Notes: generated by a model from the sequence alone, not told the origin. A DNA stretch of 21,862 nucleotides from an uncultured Erysipelotrichaceae bacterium (GCA_900319505.1 ONOV01000014.1:1-21862), one strand, 5' to 3'; numbered from the stretch's first letter, positions 1-7,361 are shown. A program made the numbers and translations.

Positions 1-82
1 GAGTCGGAAAGCCCGTCGCGTTAGTAGCGCACACCGGGTTTGATGAGGGGCGGTTGATTTTATGGTCAATCGCCTACTCTAT
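1..82 (+). mobile_element. Group II intron 3' end (domains V and VI), truncated by window edge
   Basis: The left edge folds like the last two domains of a bacterial group II intron. Domain V-like hairpin: bases 9-15 (AAGCCCG) pair with 35-41 (CGGGTTT). This includes an AGC triad at 10-12 facing GTT with the usual G-U wobble, and a short upper stem 18-20/28-30. The upper loop is not the usual GNRA, so this domain is somewhat divergent. Domain VI: 45-47 (GAG) pair with 77-79 (CTC) and 48-57 pair with 66-75, leaving A76 as the single unpaired base, exactly where the branch-point adenosine sits. The intron would then end at TAT (80-82), six bases after the branch A, matching the 3' AY rule. The reverse-transcriptase ORF would lie upstream, outside the window. 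The pairings are seen directly; the intron identity is inferred from them. Confidence 0.82.
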
Positions 83-165
83 TACAGCGGGAATACAGGG
101 TAAAAACAGAAATAGACAAAAAAGAGATTTTGCAGAAATCACATGTTGAATTAATCACAAATGCA

Positions 166-194
166 TTGAAAAGAACCTGTGAATATGTTAACTT
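166..194 (+). promoter_or_regulatory. Promoter of the thlA butyrate operon
   Basis: A sigma-A type promoter can be read as -35 TTGAAA (166-171), a 17-bp spacer and -10 TAACTT (189-194). Transcription would start near 201, giving a leader of about 50 nt before thlA. The -10 is weak by itself. The same hexamers and spacing recur in front of ptb, which supports the call. It lies about 84 bp downstream of the group II intron end, so the intron does not interrupt it. Confidence 0.6.
178..192. promoter_or_regulatory. Rex-like operator in the thlA promoter
   Basis: TGTGAATATGTTAAC is an imperfect inverted repeat: GTGAA, a 4-base centre TATG, then TTAAC. Its geometry matches the Rex family operator (TTGT.AA, four bases, TT.ACAA type). 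It overlaps the spacer and -10 of the thlA promoter, a position suited to repression. An identical 15-mer is in the ptb promoter (9450-9464, opposite strand). Rex is a known regulator of butyrate-pathway genes in clostridia. Assignment to Rex is inferred; the exact repeat is seen. Confidence 0.6.
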
Positions 195-250
195 AAAACA
201 GGCATGAGAAAACTTTAACAAGTAAGTGCTCATGGAAGGAGAAAACAAAC

Positions 251-1450
251 ATGTCAAAGAAAATTGTATTAGCCGGTGCTTGCCGGACTGCCATCGGTAA
301 GATGGGCGGCGAACTCAGCAGTGTACCTGCCGTTGAACTTGGTGCAACTGTCATCAGGGAAGCCGTTAAGAGAGCTGGAATCAAGCCTGAACAGGTTGAC
401 CATGTATTCATGGGTAATGTCATCCAGGCCGGTCTTGGTCAGAACCCTGCCAGACAGGCTGCCATCAAGGCAGGTCTGCCGGTTGAGACAACTGCTGTTA
501 CAGTCAACGTTGTATGCGGATCCGGTCTTGACAGTGTCAACATGGCTGCTGAGATGATCGAAGCGGGCGATGCGGACATCGTGATTGCCGGCGGCATGGA
601 ATCCATGTCCCAGGCACCTTACGCACTGCCGAAAGCACGTTTCGGCTACAGAATGAACGCGCCGAAGGGATCTCTGATCGACTGCATGATCACCGATGCT
701 CTGTGGGATGCATTCAATGATTATCACATGATGATTACAGCTGAAAATGTTGCGGAAAGATGGCATCTGACCCGTGAGGAACTCGATGCATTCTCTGCTA
801 ATTCTCAGAACAAGGCATGCGATGCCCGTGATAATGGACGCTTCAAGGACGAAATCGTTCCGGTTGAAGTTAAGGGCAGAAAGGGTGCTGTTACAATCGT
901 AGATACAGATGAAGGCCCGCGTGAAGGCCAGACTCCTGAAGTACTTGCCAAGCTGAAGTGCTGCTCTGGCAAGGAAGGCGGCGTCGTTACCGCCGGCAAC
1001 GCTTCCGGTATCAATGATGGTGCTGCTGCCATTGTTGTCATGAGTGAAGAAAAGGCAAAGGAACTCGGTGTCAAGCCGATGGCTACATGGGTTGCCGGAT
1101 GCCTGGCTGGTGTTGATCCGGCGATCATGGGTGTCGGTCCGGTTGCTGCAACACGCAAGATCATGAAGAAGACAGGCTTCACAATTGATGATTTCGATCT
1201 CTATGAAGCAAACGAAGCATTCGCTGCTCAGTCCTGTGCGGTTGCCAAGGAACTCCACTTTGACCCGGCCAAGCTGAATGTCAACGGCGGTGCGATTGCC
1301 TTAGGTCATCCGGTAGGTGCTTCCGGTGCCAGAATTCTGGTTACACTGCTCTATGCAATGCAGCAGAAGAATGCCCACAGAGGCTTAGCTACACTCTGTA
1401 TCGGCGGCGGCCAGGGCTGCGCAACGGTCGTAGAACGTGAGGATGCGTAA
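251..1450 (+). CDS. thlA: Acetyl-CoA acetyltransferase (thiolase)
   Basis: Condenses two acetyl-CoA to acetoacetyl-CoA, the entry step of butyrate synthesis in the cytoplasm. The 399-residue length is normal for biosynthetic thiolases. Cys89 in the VVCGSGLDS motif is the acyl-accepting nucleophile, His353 lies in the [16 protein letters not shown] motif, and Cys390 in GGGQGC is the proton-abstracting cysteine. The [11 protein letters not shown] signature is also present. The start is supported by AAGGAG at 236-241, nine bases before the ATG. It is the first gene of the six-gene butyrate operon and only two bases separate it from crt. The promoter at 166-194 carries a Rex-like operator, so control by NADH/NAD+ is likely. 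Thiolases can also act in degradation, but the neighbours argue for synthesis. Confidence 0.97.
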   Translation: MSKKIVLAGACRTAIGKMGGELSSVPAVELGATVIREAVKRAGIKPEQVDHVFMGNVIQAGLGQNPARQAAIKAGLPVETTAVTVNVVCGSGLDSVNMAAEMIEAGDADIVIAGGMESMSQAPYALPKARFGYRMNAPKGSLIDCMITDALWDAFNDYHMMITAENVAERWHLTREELDAFSANSQNKACDARDNGRFKDEIVPVEVKGRKGAVTIVDTDEGPREGQTPEVLAKLKCCSGKEGGVVTAGNASGINDGAAAIVVMSEEKAKELGVKPMATWVAGCLAGVDPAIMGVGPVAATRKIMKKTGFTIDDFDLYEANEAFAAQSCAVAKELHFDPAKLNVNGGAIALGHPVGASGARILVTLLYAMQQKNAHRGLATLCIGGGQGCATVVEREDA

Positions 1451-1452
1451 GC

Positions 1453-2229
1453 ATGAGCTTCGTTGATTATGAAGATAAGGGCGCTTACGGCGTTATTACC
1501 ATCAATAACCCCAAGCAGCTCAATGCCCTGAACTCTCAGGTGCTGGATGATCTGAATGCTGCTCTGGATCAGATCAATGTTGATACCGTCAGATGCGTCA
1601 TTGTGACCGGTTCTGGCGAGAAGGCTTTCGTTGCCGGTGCGGATATTACCGAGATGAAGGATCTTGACCAGGCAGGCGGTACTGCTTTCGGCAAGAAGGG
1701 CAATGATATTTTCAGAAGAATTGAAACATTCCCGATTCCTTTCATCGCTGCCGTCAATGGCTTCGCTCTTGGCGGAGGCAATGAACTGTCTCTGGCATGC
1801 GATTTCAGAATCGCATCTGAAAATGCCGTCTTCGGTCAGCCTGAAGCAGGCCTTGGCATTACCCCTGGCTTTGGCGGCACCCAGCGTCTGGCCCGTGCGG
1901 TCGGACCTGGCTATGCCAAGCAGATGATCTACACAGCCCGTAATATCAAGGCGCCGGAAGCGCTGCGCATCGGCCTTGTCAATGCGGTTGTTCCGCAGGA
2001 AGAACTGATGCCGTTAGCTGAAAAGCTGGCTGGTCAGATTGCCGGGAATGCACCGATTGCGGTACGTCAGTGCAAGAAAGCCATCAATGAAGGCCTTGAA
2101 CTCAACATGGACGATGCAGTTGCTCTGGAAGAAAAGCTGTTTGGTGAATGCTTCGCCACAGCTGATCAGAAGGAAGGCATGACAGCCTTTGTTGAGAAGA
2201 GAAAGGAAAAGCATTTTACAAATAAATAA
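1453..2229 (+). CDS. crt: Short-chain enoyl-CoA hydratase (crotonase)
   Basis: Dehydrates 3-hydroxybutyryl-CoA to crotonyl-CoA. The 258-residue protein has the crotonase fold signatures in order: oxyanion-hole motif AFVAGADITEM (residues 58-68), GFALGGGNELSLACDFRIAS (103-122) with Glu111, and FGQPEAGLGITPGFGGTQRL (127-146) with Glu131. The two glutamates correspond to the catalytic pair of classical crotonases (Glu144/Glu164 in the rat enzyme). Its ribosome binding site, GAGGA at 1439-1443, lies inside the end of thlA, so the two genes are probably translationally coupled. It sits between thiolase and Hbd, as expected for a butyrate operon. Confidence 0.96.
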   Translation: MSFVDYEDKGAYGVITINNPKQLNALNSQVLDDLNAALDQINVDTVRCVIVTGSGEKAFVAGADITEMKDLDQAGGTAFGKKGNDIFRRIETFPIPFIAAVNGFALGGGNELSLACDFRIASENAVFGQPEAGLGITPGFGGTQRLARAVGPGYAKQMIYTARNIKAPEALRIGLVNAVVPQEELMPLAEKLAGQIAGNAPIAVRQCKKAINEGLELNMDDAVALEEKLFGECFATADQKEGMTAFVEKRKEKHFTNK

Positions 2230-2266
2230 GCATCGTCAAATAAACGCGAAAGCGTTAAAATGATGC
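2230..2266 (+). other. Intercistronic hairpin between crt and hbd
   Basis: The gap holds nested inverted repeats: outer GCATC (2230-2234) with GATGC (2262-2266), and inner AACGC (2243-2247) closed by a GAAA tetraloop with GCGTT (2252-2256). No T-run follows the outer arm, so it is unlikely to terminate transcription. A role in mRNA processing, stability or tuning of hbd translation is possible but unproven. Confidence 0.45.
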
Positions 2267-2290
2267 ATGGAACTGGAGGATAAATATAAG

Positions 2291-3169
2291 ATGAAAGTAG
2301 CAGTTATCGGTGCTGGCACAATGGGCCGCGGTATTGCGCAGGCTTTTGCTCAGTGCGGTGAAGTCGAAAAGGTTTATCTCTGCGACATCAAGCAGGAATT
2401 CGCTGATGGCGGCAAGGCCAAGGTGAAGGCTGCTCTGGATAAGAGAGTTGCCAAGGGCAAGATGGAACAGGCTGCTGAGGATGCCATTCTGAACAAGATT
2501 CAGACTGGTCTCAACTCCCAGGCCGTTGATCCGGATCTGGTTGTTGAAGCAGCGCTTGAGGTCATGGACATCAAGAAGAGCACATTCAAGGATCTGGAAG
2601 AGAACATCGTCAAGAATCCTGACTGTGTCTTCGCATCCAACACTTCTTCTCTGTCCATTACAGAGATCGGTGCCGGTCTGAAGAAGCCGGTTATCGGTAT
2701 GCACTTCTTCAACCCGGCTCCTGTCATGAAGCTGATTGAAGTCATCAAGGGTGCTAATACAACCGATGAGGATGTTGCCAAGGTAAAGGAAATTGCTGTC
2801 AAGCTCGGCAAGGAGCCGGTTGAAGTCAATGAAGCACCTGGCTTTGTTGTCAACCGTATCCTGATCCCGATGATCAACGAAGGCATTCAGGTTTACTCTG
2901 AAGGCGTCGCTTCCGTCAAGGGCATTGATACAGCAATGAAGCTCGGCTGCAACCATCCGATGGGACCGCTGGAGTTAGGCGACTTTATCGGTCTGGATAT
3001 CGTTCTTGCCATCATGGATACTCTCTACAAGGAAACAGGCGATTCCAAGTATCGTCCTGCCATGCTGCTGAGAAAGATGGTCAGAGGCGGACACTTAGGT
3101 GTCAAGTCCGGTATCGGTTTCTACAAGTACAACGCTGACAGAACCAAGACTCCTGTTGACGAACTGTAA
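2291..3169 (+). CDS. hbd: 3-hydroxybutyryl-CoA dehydrogenase
   Basis: Interconverts acetoacetyl-CoA and 3-hydroxybutyryl-CoA with NAD(P)H. The N-terminus carries the Rossmann motif GAGTMGRG (residues 7-14). Active-site residues fall where the family has them: Ser119/120 in NTSSLSIT, His138 in GMHFFNPAP, Glu150 in KLIEVI and Asn188 in VVNRILIPMINEG. Start choice: an in-frame ATG at 2267 would add eight residues (MELEDKYK), but GGAGG at 2275-2279 lies inside that extension and 11 bases before the ATG at 2291. Family proteins begin directly with M-K-V-A-V-I-G, so 2291 is preferred (292 residues, close to the usual 280). It belongs to the thlA operon. Confidence 0.95.
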   Translation: MKVAVIGAGTMGRGIAQAFAQCGEVEKVYLCDIKQEFADGGKAKVKAALDKRVAKGKMEQAAEDAILNKIQTGLNSQAVDPDLVVEAALEVMDIKKSTFKDLEENIVKNPDCVFASNTSSLSITEIGAGLKKPVIGMHFFNPAPVMKLIEVIKGANTTDEDVAKVKEIAVKLGKEPVEVNEAPGFVVNRILIPMINEGIQVYSEGVASVKGIDTAMKLGCNHPMGPLELGDFIGLDIVLAIMDTLYKETGDSKYRPAMLLRKMVRGGHLGVKSGIGFYKYNADRTKTPVDEL

Positions 3170-3183
3170 TTATCATTTGTAAA

Positions 3184-3220
3184 CAACAGCGCTGGACGCA
3201 TCGCGTCTTCAGCGCTGTTG
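3184..3220 (+). other. Long perfect intercistronic hairpin between hbd and bcd
   Basis: CAACAGCGCTG (3184-3194) pairs perfectly with CAGCGCTGTTG (3210-3220). Inside it, GACGC (3195-3199) pairs with GCGTC (3203-3207). That gives 11 bp plus 5 bp with a two-base bulge. The downstream bases (CTGTGGTATG) lack a T-run, so this is not a standard intrinsic terminator. A second 6-bp inverted repeat, CGGGAG (3231-3236) with CTCCCG (3252-3257), follows before the bcd ribosome binding site. An mRNA processing or 3'-end protection element within the operon is the likeliest reading. Confidence 0.6.
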
Positions 3221-3288
3221 CTGTGGTATGCGGGAGATGAAAGAATAGACGCTCCCGGCCATGAAATAAATTTGGAGGAATATTTTAA

Positions 3289-4449
3289 ATGGATTTCCAG
3301 TTAGACAAGCCGCATCAGATGGCGCAGAAGCTCTTCAAGGACTTCGCTGAAAAAGAAGTAAAGCCTCATGCAATTGAGGTAGATGAAACAGAGGAATTCC
3401 CTCGTGAGACTGTTAAGAAGATGCAGAAGTACGGTTTTATGGGCGTCGCTATTCCGAAGGAATACGGCGGACAGGGCTGTGATCCGCTGACATATATCAT
3501 GCTCGTTGAAGAGCTGGCCAAGGTATGCGGCACAACATCCGTTATCGTATCTGCTCATTCTTCTCTGTGCATGGATCCGATCATGAACTTCGGTACAGAA
3601 GAGCAGAAGCAGAAGTATCTGGTACCGTTAGCCAAGGGTGAAAAGCTCGGTGCTTTCGCTCTGACAGAGCCTGGTGCCGGTACGGATGCCCAGGGTGCTC
3701 AGACAAAGGCTGTTTTTGATGAAGCAACCAATGAATGGGTTCTCAACGGCTCCAAGTGCTTCATTACAAATGGTAAGGAAGCTGATATCTACATCATCGT
3801 TGCCTATACAGATGTTGTTCTTGATAAGAAGGGCAGAAAGCAGAAGAGATTCTCCACATTCATCGTTGAGAAGGGAACGCCTGGCTTCACATTCGGCACA
3901 AAGGAGAACAAGATGGGAATCCGCGGTTCTTCCACATACGAACTGATTTTCCAGGACTGCCGTATTCCGAAGGACAATCTGTTAGGTGTCAGAGGCAAGG
4001 GCTTCGCCAATGCCATGCATACACTGGATGGCGGCCGTATCGGTATCGCTGCCCAGGCACTTGGTTTAGCTGAAGGTGCTCTTGACAGAACAGTTGCCTA
4101 TGTCAAGGAAAGAAAGCAGTTCGGCAGAACTCTGTCCCAGTTCCAGAACACACAGTTCCAGCTGGCTAACATGAAGACAGAAGTTGAAGCTGCCAAGCTG
4201 TTAGTATACAGAGCTGCTGAAGCAAAGGCTCTGAAGCCTCGTTTCTCCGTAGAAGCTGCTGAAGCGAAACTGTTCGCTGCTGAAACAGCCATGGATGTTA
4301 CCACAAAGTGCGTTCAGCTGATGGGCGGCTATGGCTACATCAGAGAATACGAAGTTGAACGTATGATGAGAGATGCCAAGATCACGGAAATCTACGAAGG
4401 TACTTCTGAAGTACAGAGAATGGTTATTTCCGGCAATATGCTGAAGTAA
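3289..4449 (+). CDS. bcd: Butyryl-CoA dehydrogenase (acyl-CoA dehydrogenase)
   Basis: A flavoprotein reducing crotonyl-CoA to butyryl-CoA, normally in complex with EtfAB. The 386 residues match the short-chain acyl-CoA dehydrogenase family throughout: the [15 protein letters not shown]/substrate loop, the FITNGKEAD segment, the [13 protein letters not shown] motif, the [20 protein letters not shown] motif, and the catalytic base Glu370 in the C-terminal IYEGTSEVQ motif. The start has GGAGG at 3274-3278, ten bases before the ATG. It is followed directly by etfB and etfA, the classical bcd-etfBA arrangement. Whether this set is electron-bifurcating (coupled to ferredoxin) cannot be decided from the sequence alone, although it is usual for this gene cluster in anaerobes. 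Confidence 0.96.
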   Translation: MDFQLDKPHQMAQKLFKDFAEKEVKPHAIEVDETEEFPRETVKKMQKYGFMGVAIPKEYGGQGCDPLTYIMLVEELAKVCGTTSVIVSAHSSLCMDPIMNFGTEEQKQKYLVPLAKGEKLGAFALTEPGAGTDAQGAQTKAVFDEATNEWVLNGSKCFITNGKEADIYIIVAYTDVVLDKKGRKQKRFSTFIVEKGTPGFTFGTKENKMGIRGSSTYELIFQDCRIPKDNLLGVRGKGFANAMHTLDGGRIGIAAQALGLAEGALDRTVAYVKERKQFGRTLSQFQNTQFQLANMKTEVEAAKLLVYRAAEAKALKPRFSVEAAEAKLFAAETAMDVTTKCVQLMGGYGYIREYEVERMMRDAKITEIYEGTSEVQRMVISGNMLK

Positions 4450-4467
4450 TAAGAAGGAGAACGACAC

Positions 4468-5256
4468 ATGAAAATTGTAGTTTGCATTAAACAGGTCCCG
4501 GATACAGCCGGCGGCGTTAAGTTCAAACCGGATGGAACTCTGGACAGAGGCGCAATGCTCGCCATCATGAACCCTGATGACAAGGCAGGTCTTGAAGCTG
4601 CTCTGCGCATCAAGGACAAGGATCCTGAGAACGTACATGTTACGGTTCTGACCATGGGTCTGCCGAAGGCTGATGAAGTTCTCCGTGAAGCAATGGCCAT
4701 GGGTGCTGATGACGGTCTGTTAATCACTGACCGTGTGCTCGGCGGTGCTGATACATGGGCTACTTCTTCCACCATTGCCGGTGCGCTGAAGAACATGGAA
4801 TATGATCTGATCTTCACTGGCCGTCAGGCAATTGATGGTGATACAGCTCAGGTTGGTCCGCAGATTGCTGAACACCTGCACATTCCGTGCATCTCTTATG
4901 CAAGAGAGGTTGAGGTTGAAGGCGACAGCGTCAAGGTCAAGAGACAGTTTGATGACGGCTATATGATCGTCAAGGCCAAGATGCCCTGCCTGATCACAGC
5001 TCTTTCTGAACTCAATGAGCCTCGTTACATGACGCCTGGCGGAATCTTCGATGCTTATGCAAAGGATGTTACAGTCTGGGGCAGAAAGGACCTTGATGTT
5101 GAAGATGACAACATCGGTAAGGCTGGTTCTCCGACTATGATCGCCAAGGCTTCTGATAAGGTTGCCAAGGGCAAGGGTGTTGTTGTCACACCGGATACAC
5201 CGGCTGAGGCAGCTGACTATATTGTCAAGACACTTGATGAGAAGCATGTTATCTGA
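4468..5256 (+). CDS. etfB: Electron transfer flavoprotein, beta subunit
   Basis: The small subunit of the EtfAB heterodimer, which shuttles electrons from NADH to Bcd. It has 262 residues, the usual length. Family features include the N-terminal MKIVVCIKQVPDT, the DGLLITDRVLGGADTWATS segment, and the GRQAIDGDTAQVGPQIAEHL segment followed by the conserved ALSELNEPRYMTPGGI region. AAGGAG at 4454-4459 lies nine bases before the ATG. It lies 18 bases after bcd and 25 before etfA, with no terminator in either gap, so the three subunits should be made from one message. Confidence 0.96.
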   Translation: MKIVVCIKQVPDTAGGVKFKPDGTLDRGAMLAIMNPDDKAGLEAALRIKDKDPENVHVTVLTMGLPKADEVLREAMAMGADDGLLITDRVLGGADTWATSSTIAGALKNMEYDLIFTGRQAIDGDTAQVGPQIAEHLHIPCISYAREVEVEGDSVKVKRQFDDGYMIVKAKMPCLITALSELNEPRYMTPGGIFDAYAKDVTVWGRKDLDVEDDNIGKAGSPTMIAKASDKVAKGKGVVVTPDTPAEAADYIVKTLDEKHVI

Positions 5257-5281
5257 GGAACCAATAGAGGAGAAATAGACA

Positions 5282-6355
5282 ATGATTAAGAAGAATCTTG
5301 AAGAATATAAGGGCACTGCCATCTATGCCCAGCAGGTTGACGGCAAGCTCTCCAATATTGCCCTGGAACTTCTCGGCAAGGCAAGAGATCTGGCTGAATC
5401 TCTTGATGATAAGACAGTGACAGCTGTTCTGATCGGCGACTTTGGCGGCAATGCCGCAGCTTTAACAGATGAACTCGGTGCCTATGGTGCTGATAAGGTT
5501 GTTGTCATCGATGATCCTGAACTGAAGGATTACAGAACAGAGCCTTATACACAGGCATTAGCCGGCTACATCAATGAGTTCAAGCCTGAGATCATGCTGG
5601 TTGGCGCTACAGCCATCGGCCGTGATCTTGGTCCCAGAACATCCGCTCGTGTTGAAACAGGTCTGACAGCTGACTGCACAAAGCTGGAAATCGGCGATTA
5701 TCCGTTAGTTGCCATCCCTGGTCAGGAACAGAAGCATAAGCAGCTGCTTATGACACGTCCTGCTTTCGGCGGCAACACCATCGCTACAATCGCCTGCCCG
5801 AACAACCGTCCGCAGATGGCTACTGTTCGTCCGGGTGTCATGCAGAAGCGTACACCGGATGCTTCCCACAAGGCTGAAGTCATCAACTGGAAGGCTCCGC
5901 TGGAGAAGAACAACTGCTATGTAGAGATCGAAAAGGTAGTCAAGGAAGTTTCTTCTGTTGCTGATATTTCTGCTGCCAAGATCCTTGTATCCGGCGGCCG
6001 TGGTGTCGGATCTGCTGAAAACTTCAAGCTCCTGGATGATCTGGCTGCCGTACTCGGCGGCACAGTATCCTGCTCCAGAGCTGTTGTTGATGCAGGCTGG
6101 AAGCCGAAGGAGCTGCAGGTTGGTCAGACTGGTAAGACAGTCCGTCCGCATGTATACTTCGCAATCGGTATTTCCGGTGCAATTCAGCATGTTGCCGGTA
6201 TGGAAGAATCTGATATCATCATTGCTATCAACAAGGATGAGAACGCTCCGATCTTCGATGTTGCTGACTACGGCATCGTCGGCGATCTGAACAAGATTGT
6301 TCCTGAACTGACCGCAAAGCTCAAGGCTGCTATTGCTGCCAAGAAAGCTGCTTAA
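5282..6355 (+). CDS. etfA: Electron transfer flavoprotein, alpha subunit
   Basis: The large subunit of EtfAB, carrying the C-terminal FAD-binding domain. Seen in order: an N-terminal nucleotide-binding-like domain, the SGGRGVGS motif (residues 237-244), the VGQTGKTVRP motif (about 280-289), and the FAIGISGAIQHVAGM and IIAINKDENAPIFDVADYG motifs that bind the FAD. At 357 residues it is slightly longer than many homologues (about 320-340). Its ribosome binding site (AGAGGAG) precedes the ATG. It is the last gene of the butyrate operon, and a strong terminator follows 22 bases after its stop codon. Confidence 0.96.
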   Translation: MIKKNLEEYKGTAIYAQQVDGKLSNIALELLGKARDLAESLDDKTVTAVLIGDFGGNAAALTDELGAYGADKVVVIDDPELKDYRTEPYTQALAGYINEFKPEIMLVGATAIGRDLGPRTSARVETGLTADCTKLEIGDYPLVAIPGQEQKHKQLLMTRPAFGGNTIATIACPNNRPQMATVRPGVMQKRTPDASHKAEVINWKAPLEKNNCYVEIEKVVKEVSSVADISAAKILVSGGRGVGSAENFKLLDDLAAVLGGTVSCSRAVVDAGWKPKELQVGQTGKTVRPHVYFAIGISGAIQHVAGMEESDIIIAINKDENAPIFDVADYGIVGDLNKIVPELTAKLKAAIAAKKAA

Positions 6356-6377
6356 TTCAGGCTGACTGATATCTCTG

Positions 6378-6405
6378 ACAGTCTCACGAAAGTGAGACTG
6401 TTTTT
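6378..6405 (+). terminator. Intrinsic terminator of the butyrate operon
   Basis: ACAGTCTCAC (6378-6387), a GAAA tetraloop (6388-6391), then the perfect complement GTGAGACTGT (6392-6401), followed by TTTTG. The ten-base-pair stem with a stable tetraloop and T-run is a textbook rho-independent terminator ending thlA-crt-hbd-bcd-etfBA. Confidence 0.95.
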
Positions 6406-6413
6406 GCTATACT
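6405..6413 (+). promoter_or_regulatory. Extended -10 promoter of folA, predicted leaderless start
   Basis: TGCTATACT is an extended -10 element (TGN plus TATACT at 6408-6413). It starts inside the T-run of the preceding terminator. The expected transcription start, about seven bases after the -10, coincides with the A of the folA ATG at 6420. No recognisable -35 or ribosome binding site is present, which fits a leaderless message. Confidence 0.5.
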
Positions 6414-6419
6414 TGAGCC

Positions 6420-6956
6420 ATGATGAAACCTTTGAAATGCATTGCGGCTGTAAACAGAGACAGAGGTATAGGAAAAGACGGCAGGCTGCTGTATCACCTG
6501 CATGAGGATATGCGTCGCTTTCATGATCTGACCGTACACCAGCGGATCATCTATGGGCATCATACGCTTGCTACATTTCCACATGGCAGGCCGCTGTCTG
6601 ATCGTGAGAATATCATCCTGAGTCATGATTCATCATTGACAATTGAAAATGCCAGGGTCATGCACAGTCCTGATGAACTGTTTCTGTATCTAGACGAAAC
6701 TGAGGATGAAAGAGATGTGTTTGTGATCGGCGGGGAAAGTATTTATCATCAGCTGTTATCATACTGTGACACGCTGTATCTGACATATATCTATGATGAC
6801 AGTGAAGCGGATGCGTTCTTTCCGGAACTGAATGAAAGCTGGGCCATAGACTCCAGGTCTTCTCTGTATCATGAAAAGGGGATGGACTATCGATTTGTGA
6901 CGCTGAAGAAAACAGGCTCAGGCAGTATAATAGAAACAGAAAACAAAGAGGCTTAG
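6420..6956 (+). CDS. folA: Dihydrofolate reductase
   Basis: Reduces dihydrofolate to tetrahydrofolate with NADPH. The 178 residues carry the family landmarks: AAVNRDRGIGKDGRLL at the N-terminus, the catalytic carboxylate Asp30 with Phe34, the GHHT segment (46-49), GRPLSDRENIILS with Arg62 (equivalent to E. coli Arg57), and FVIGGESIYHQLL (101-113). Oddities against E. coli: the active-site Trp22 is replaced by Tyr25, a nearby Pro by His28, and the NADPH-contacting Arg44 by His47. A Leu-Leu-aromatic-His stretch is not unusual among Firmicute enzymes. No thyA is adjacent. The ATG lies only 18 bases after the terminator T-run, with no ribosome binding site. Confidence 0.9.
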   Translation: MMKPLKCIAAVNRDRGIGKDGRLLYHLHEDMRRFHDLTVHQRIIYGHHTLATFPHGRPLSDRENIILSHDSSLTIENARVMHSPDELFLYLDETEDERDVFVIGGESIYHQLLSYCDTLYLTYIYDDSEADAFFPELNESWAIDSRSSLYHEKGMDYRFVTLKKTGSGSIIETENKEA

Positions 6957-6960
6957 ATTT

Positions 6961-7296
6961 ATGTCAATACTGGAAACGGATAACATGGACGGCATTGCCG
7001 TTTCACCGGATGGAAAGAAGATCAGCCTGCTGATCATGGATCCTCTGGAATGGAATGCTTTATCAAAGATCAAAGAGAAGGATCATCTGGAACTGCTGAT
7101 GAAGAAGCTGAATGTGTATGCTTATTTTCTGGATCATAAGCAGTATCAGAGCAGGTATCCCGATGCGGATCATGAGGAAGCATGGATTGAAATCCACTTC
7201 CGTTATAAACCGGGTGAGAAGTGCCTTGCCATGCTCAATGGCGTAGGCAGGAAGCTGGCTGAAAAGCGGACATGGCTGAAGGTTGTGGTCGGTTAG
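6961..7296 (+). CDS. Small DUF6572-like protein of unknown function
   Basis: A 111-residue soluble protein with no signal peptide or membrane segment. It starts four bases after the folA stop, with AAAGAGG inside the end of folA as ribosome binding site, so the two are cotranscribed and probably coupled. The pattern (D-x-I/M-D-G-I-A-V near the start, an I-x-D-x-L-x-W motif, a leucine-rich helix, Y-P-D-A, then an E-I-x-F-x-Y-x-P strand) resembles the DUF6572 family of small uncharacterised proteins. That resemblance is from memory and is moderate. No function can be assigned, and the link to folA does not by itself imply a folate role. Confidence 0.7.
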   Translation: MSILETDNMDGIAVSPDGKKISLLIMDPLEWNALSKIKEKDHLELLMKKLNVYAYFLDHKQYQSRYPDADHEEAWIEIHFRYKPGEKCLAMLNGVGRKLAEKRTWLKVVVG

Positions 7297-7320
7297 AATA
7301 AAATGGAAACAGCATAAGAA

Positions 7321-7361
7321 AAAGGGTGGACCGGCATGTACCGATTCACCCTTTGCTTTTT
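7321..7361. terminator. Bidirectional terminator between the folA unit and buk
   Basis: AAAGGGTG (7321-7328) pairs with CACCCTTT (7347-7354), with a short inner CGG/CCG pairing. On the + strand it is followed by GCTTTTTGG. On the - strand the arm runs into a T-rich stretch. The position between two convergent genes fits termination in both directions. Confidence 0.75.

Noticed and set aside
3..149. Open frame entering from the left edge (48 codons)
   Set aside because: It overlaps the group II intron domain V/VI fold, has no recognisable family pattern, and runs past the predicted intron end. The RNA structure explains the sequence better.
269..1258. Long open frame of 329 codons on the - strand inside thlA
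   Set aside because: Antisense shadow of the highly biased thlA coding sequence, with no ribosome binding site and a Cys/His/Asn-rich composition that matches no family.
2255..2956. 233-codon open frame on the - strand opposite hbd
   Set aside because: Shadow of hbd, whose catalytic residues are all intact in the + strand frame.
3184..3220. hbd-bcd hairpin as an intrinsic terminator
   Set aside because: No T-run follows the 3' arm, and bcd-etfBA must be expressed with the upstream genes. No separate strong promoter is seen after it.
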